Source: an archaeon (GTDB taxonomy: Archaea > Nanobdellota > Nanobdellia > Pacearchaeales > GW2011-AR1). From it: a stretch of 29,029 nt of DNA. The translations under genes were made by a program, and so were the position numbers. Each line of letters opens with the position of its first letter. Within the stretch, counting starts at the first letter, position 1. The DNA lies in assembly GCA_030699005.1 (NCBI GenBank), contig JAUYLQ010000059.1:1-29029 (forward strand). The letters are read 5' to 3'. Shown piece after piece: positions 28,865 through 29,029 of this stretch. Below the pieces are notes generated by a model that was not told where the DNA came from, searched no databases, and saw nothing but the letters and a program-made list of their open reading frames with translations.

Positions 28865-29029
28865 ATGAAAACTGGAAATTTTCACGAGAAGTGTTACAAA
28901 ATTTTAAAAAAGGTTCCAAAAGGAAAAGTAACAACCTATAAAGATATTGCAAAAGCTCTCCACTCAAAAGCATATCGGGCTGTTGGAACAGCTATGAACA
29001 AAAACCCTTGTTCTCCCATTCGAACAGCT
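28865..29029 (+). CDS. MGMT/alkyltransferase-family protein (3' truncated by window end)
   Basis: The 55 visible residues match the start of the DNA-binding C-terminal domain of O6-alkylguanine-DNA alkyltransferases: CYKILKKVPKGKVTTYKDIAKAL, then AYRAVGTAMNKNPCSPI, corresponding to the family's helix-turn-helix and RAVG-A-x(3)-NP stretch. The PCHR active site should come next, but the window ends at IRTA. There is no room for the N-terminal domain of full-length Ogt/Ada-C, so this is a compact single-domain form, either a small AGT or an alkyltransferase-like (ATL) protein. The visible sequence cannot decide which. Confidence 0.82.
   Translation, partial: MKTGNFHEKCYKILKKVPKGKVTTYKDIAKALHSKAYRAVGTAMNKNPCSPIRTA

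Noticed and set aside
1..29029. tRNA or rRNA genes
   Set aside because: I found no TTC-arm motif in a cloverleaf context and no rRNA signatures; the only structured RNA I can support is the SRP RNA.
1..29029. Insertion sequences, integrases or prophage genes
   Set aside because: No transposase, integrase or terminal inverted repeats were seen, so the bacterial-type genes carry no visible transfer machinery.

Overview
The window comes from an AT-rich archaeon with a compact genome, most likely a DPANN-type lineage (Pacearchaeota/Woesearchaeota-like; the exact clade is an inference). The archaeal marks are: aCPSF1 with KH and beta-CASP domains, a class I CCA-adding enzyme, RtcB and archease, an A22 presenilin-like protease, OapA/B/C-type proteins, an archaeal-type IV pilus locus, an SRP RNA, and TATA boxes (TTTATAAA-like) placed about 25 nt before start codons, as for leaderless mRNAs.

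Layout. 1-3.5 kb: 3' part of aCPSF1 (+), convergent XTP/dITP pyrophosphatase (-), a GxGD membrane protease (+) and a small unknown gene (-). 3.6-5.8 kb: a tightly packed + strand operon of four small unknown genes (two of them tandem paralogues), a TrmB-family regulator and one more small gene. All five internal junctions are TAA-A-ATG, and a perfect 23-bp palindrome sits on the predicted transcription start, so autoregulation by the TrmB protein is plausible. 5.8-11.3 kb (-): CCA-adding enzyme, Zn-ribbon protein, DUF2073 protein, Era-like GTPase and a large membrane-anchored PKD surface protein. 11.4-16.4 kb (-): a 614-residue secreted protein ending in a bacterial T9SS-type (Por) sorting domain, and a Cys-rich surface protein gene cut by one in-frame TGA. 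16.4-18.5 kb: rtcB and archease (-), separated by a TM2-domain gene (+). 18.65-25.03 kb (-): a type IV pilus locus with four pilin-like proteins, two TadC/FlaJ-type membrane proteins, a secretion ATPase and a small coiled-coil protein. 25.08-25.35 kb (-): SRP RNA. 25.4-27.2 kb (-): four tandem paralogues of a small secreted protein with three Ca-binding-type loops. 27.2-29.0 kb: an unknown helical gene and a membrane-anchored nuclease with SNase and lamin-tail domains (-), then the start of an alkyltransferase-family gene (+).

Much of the window serves the cell surface: secretion targeting (SRP RNA), pilus assembly, intramembrane proteolysis, and several secreted or anchored Cys-rich, PKD or Ca-loop proteins. 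The most unusual parts are the bacterial-type sorting domain under an archaeal promoter, the four-copy Ca-loop family whose predicted signal peptides mostly leave Gln first, the palindrome-controlled small-protein operon, and the nonsense codon in the Cys-rich surface protein.
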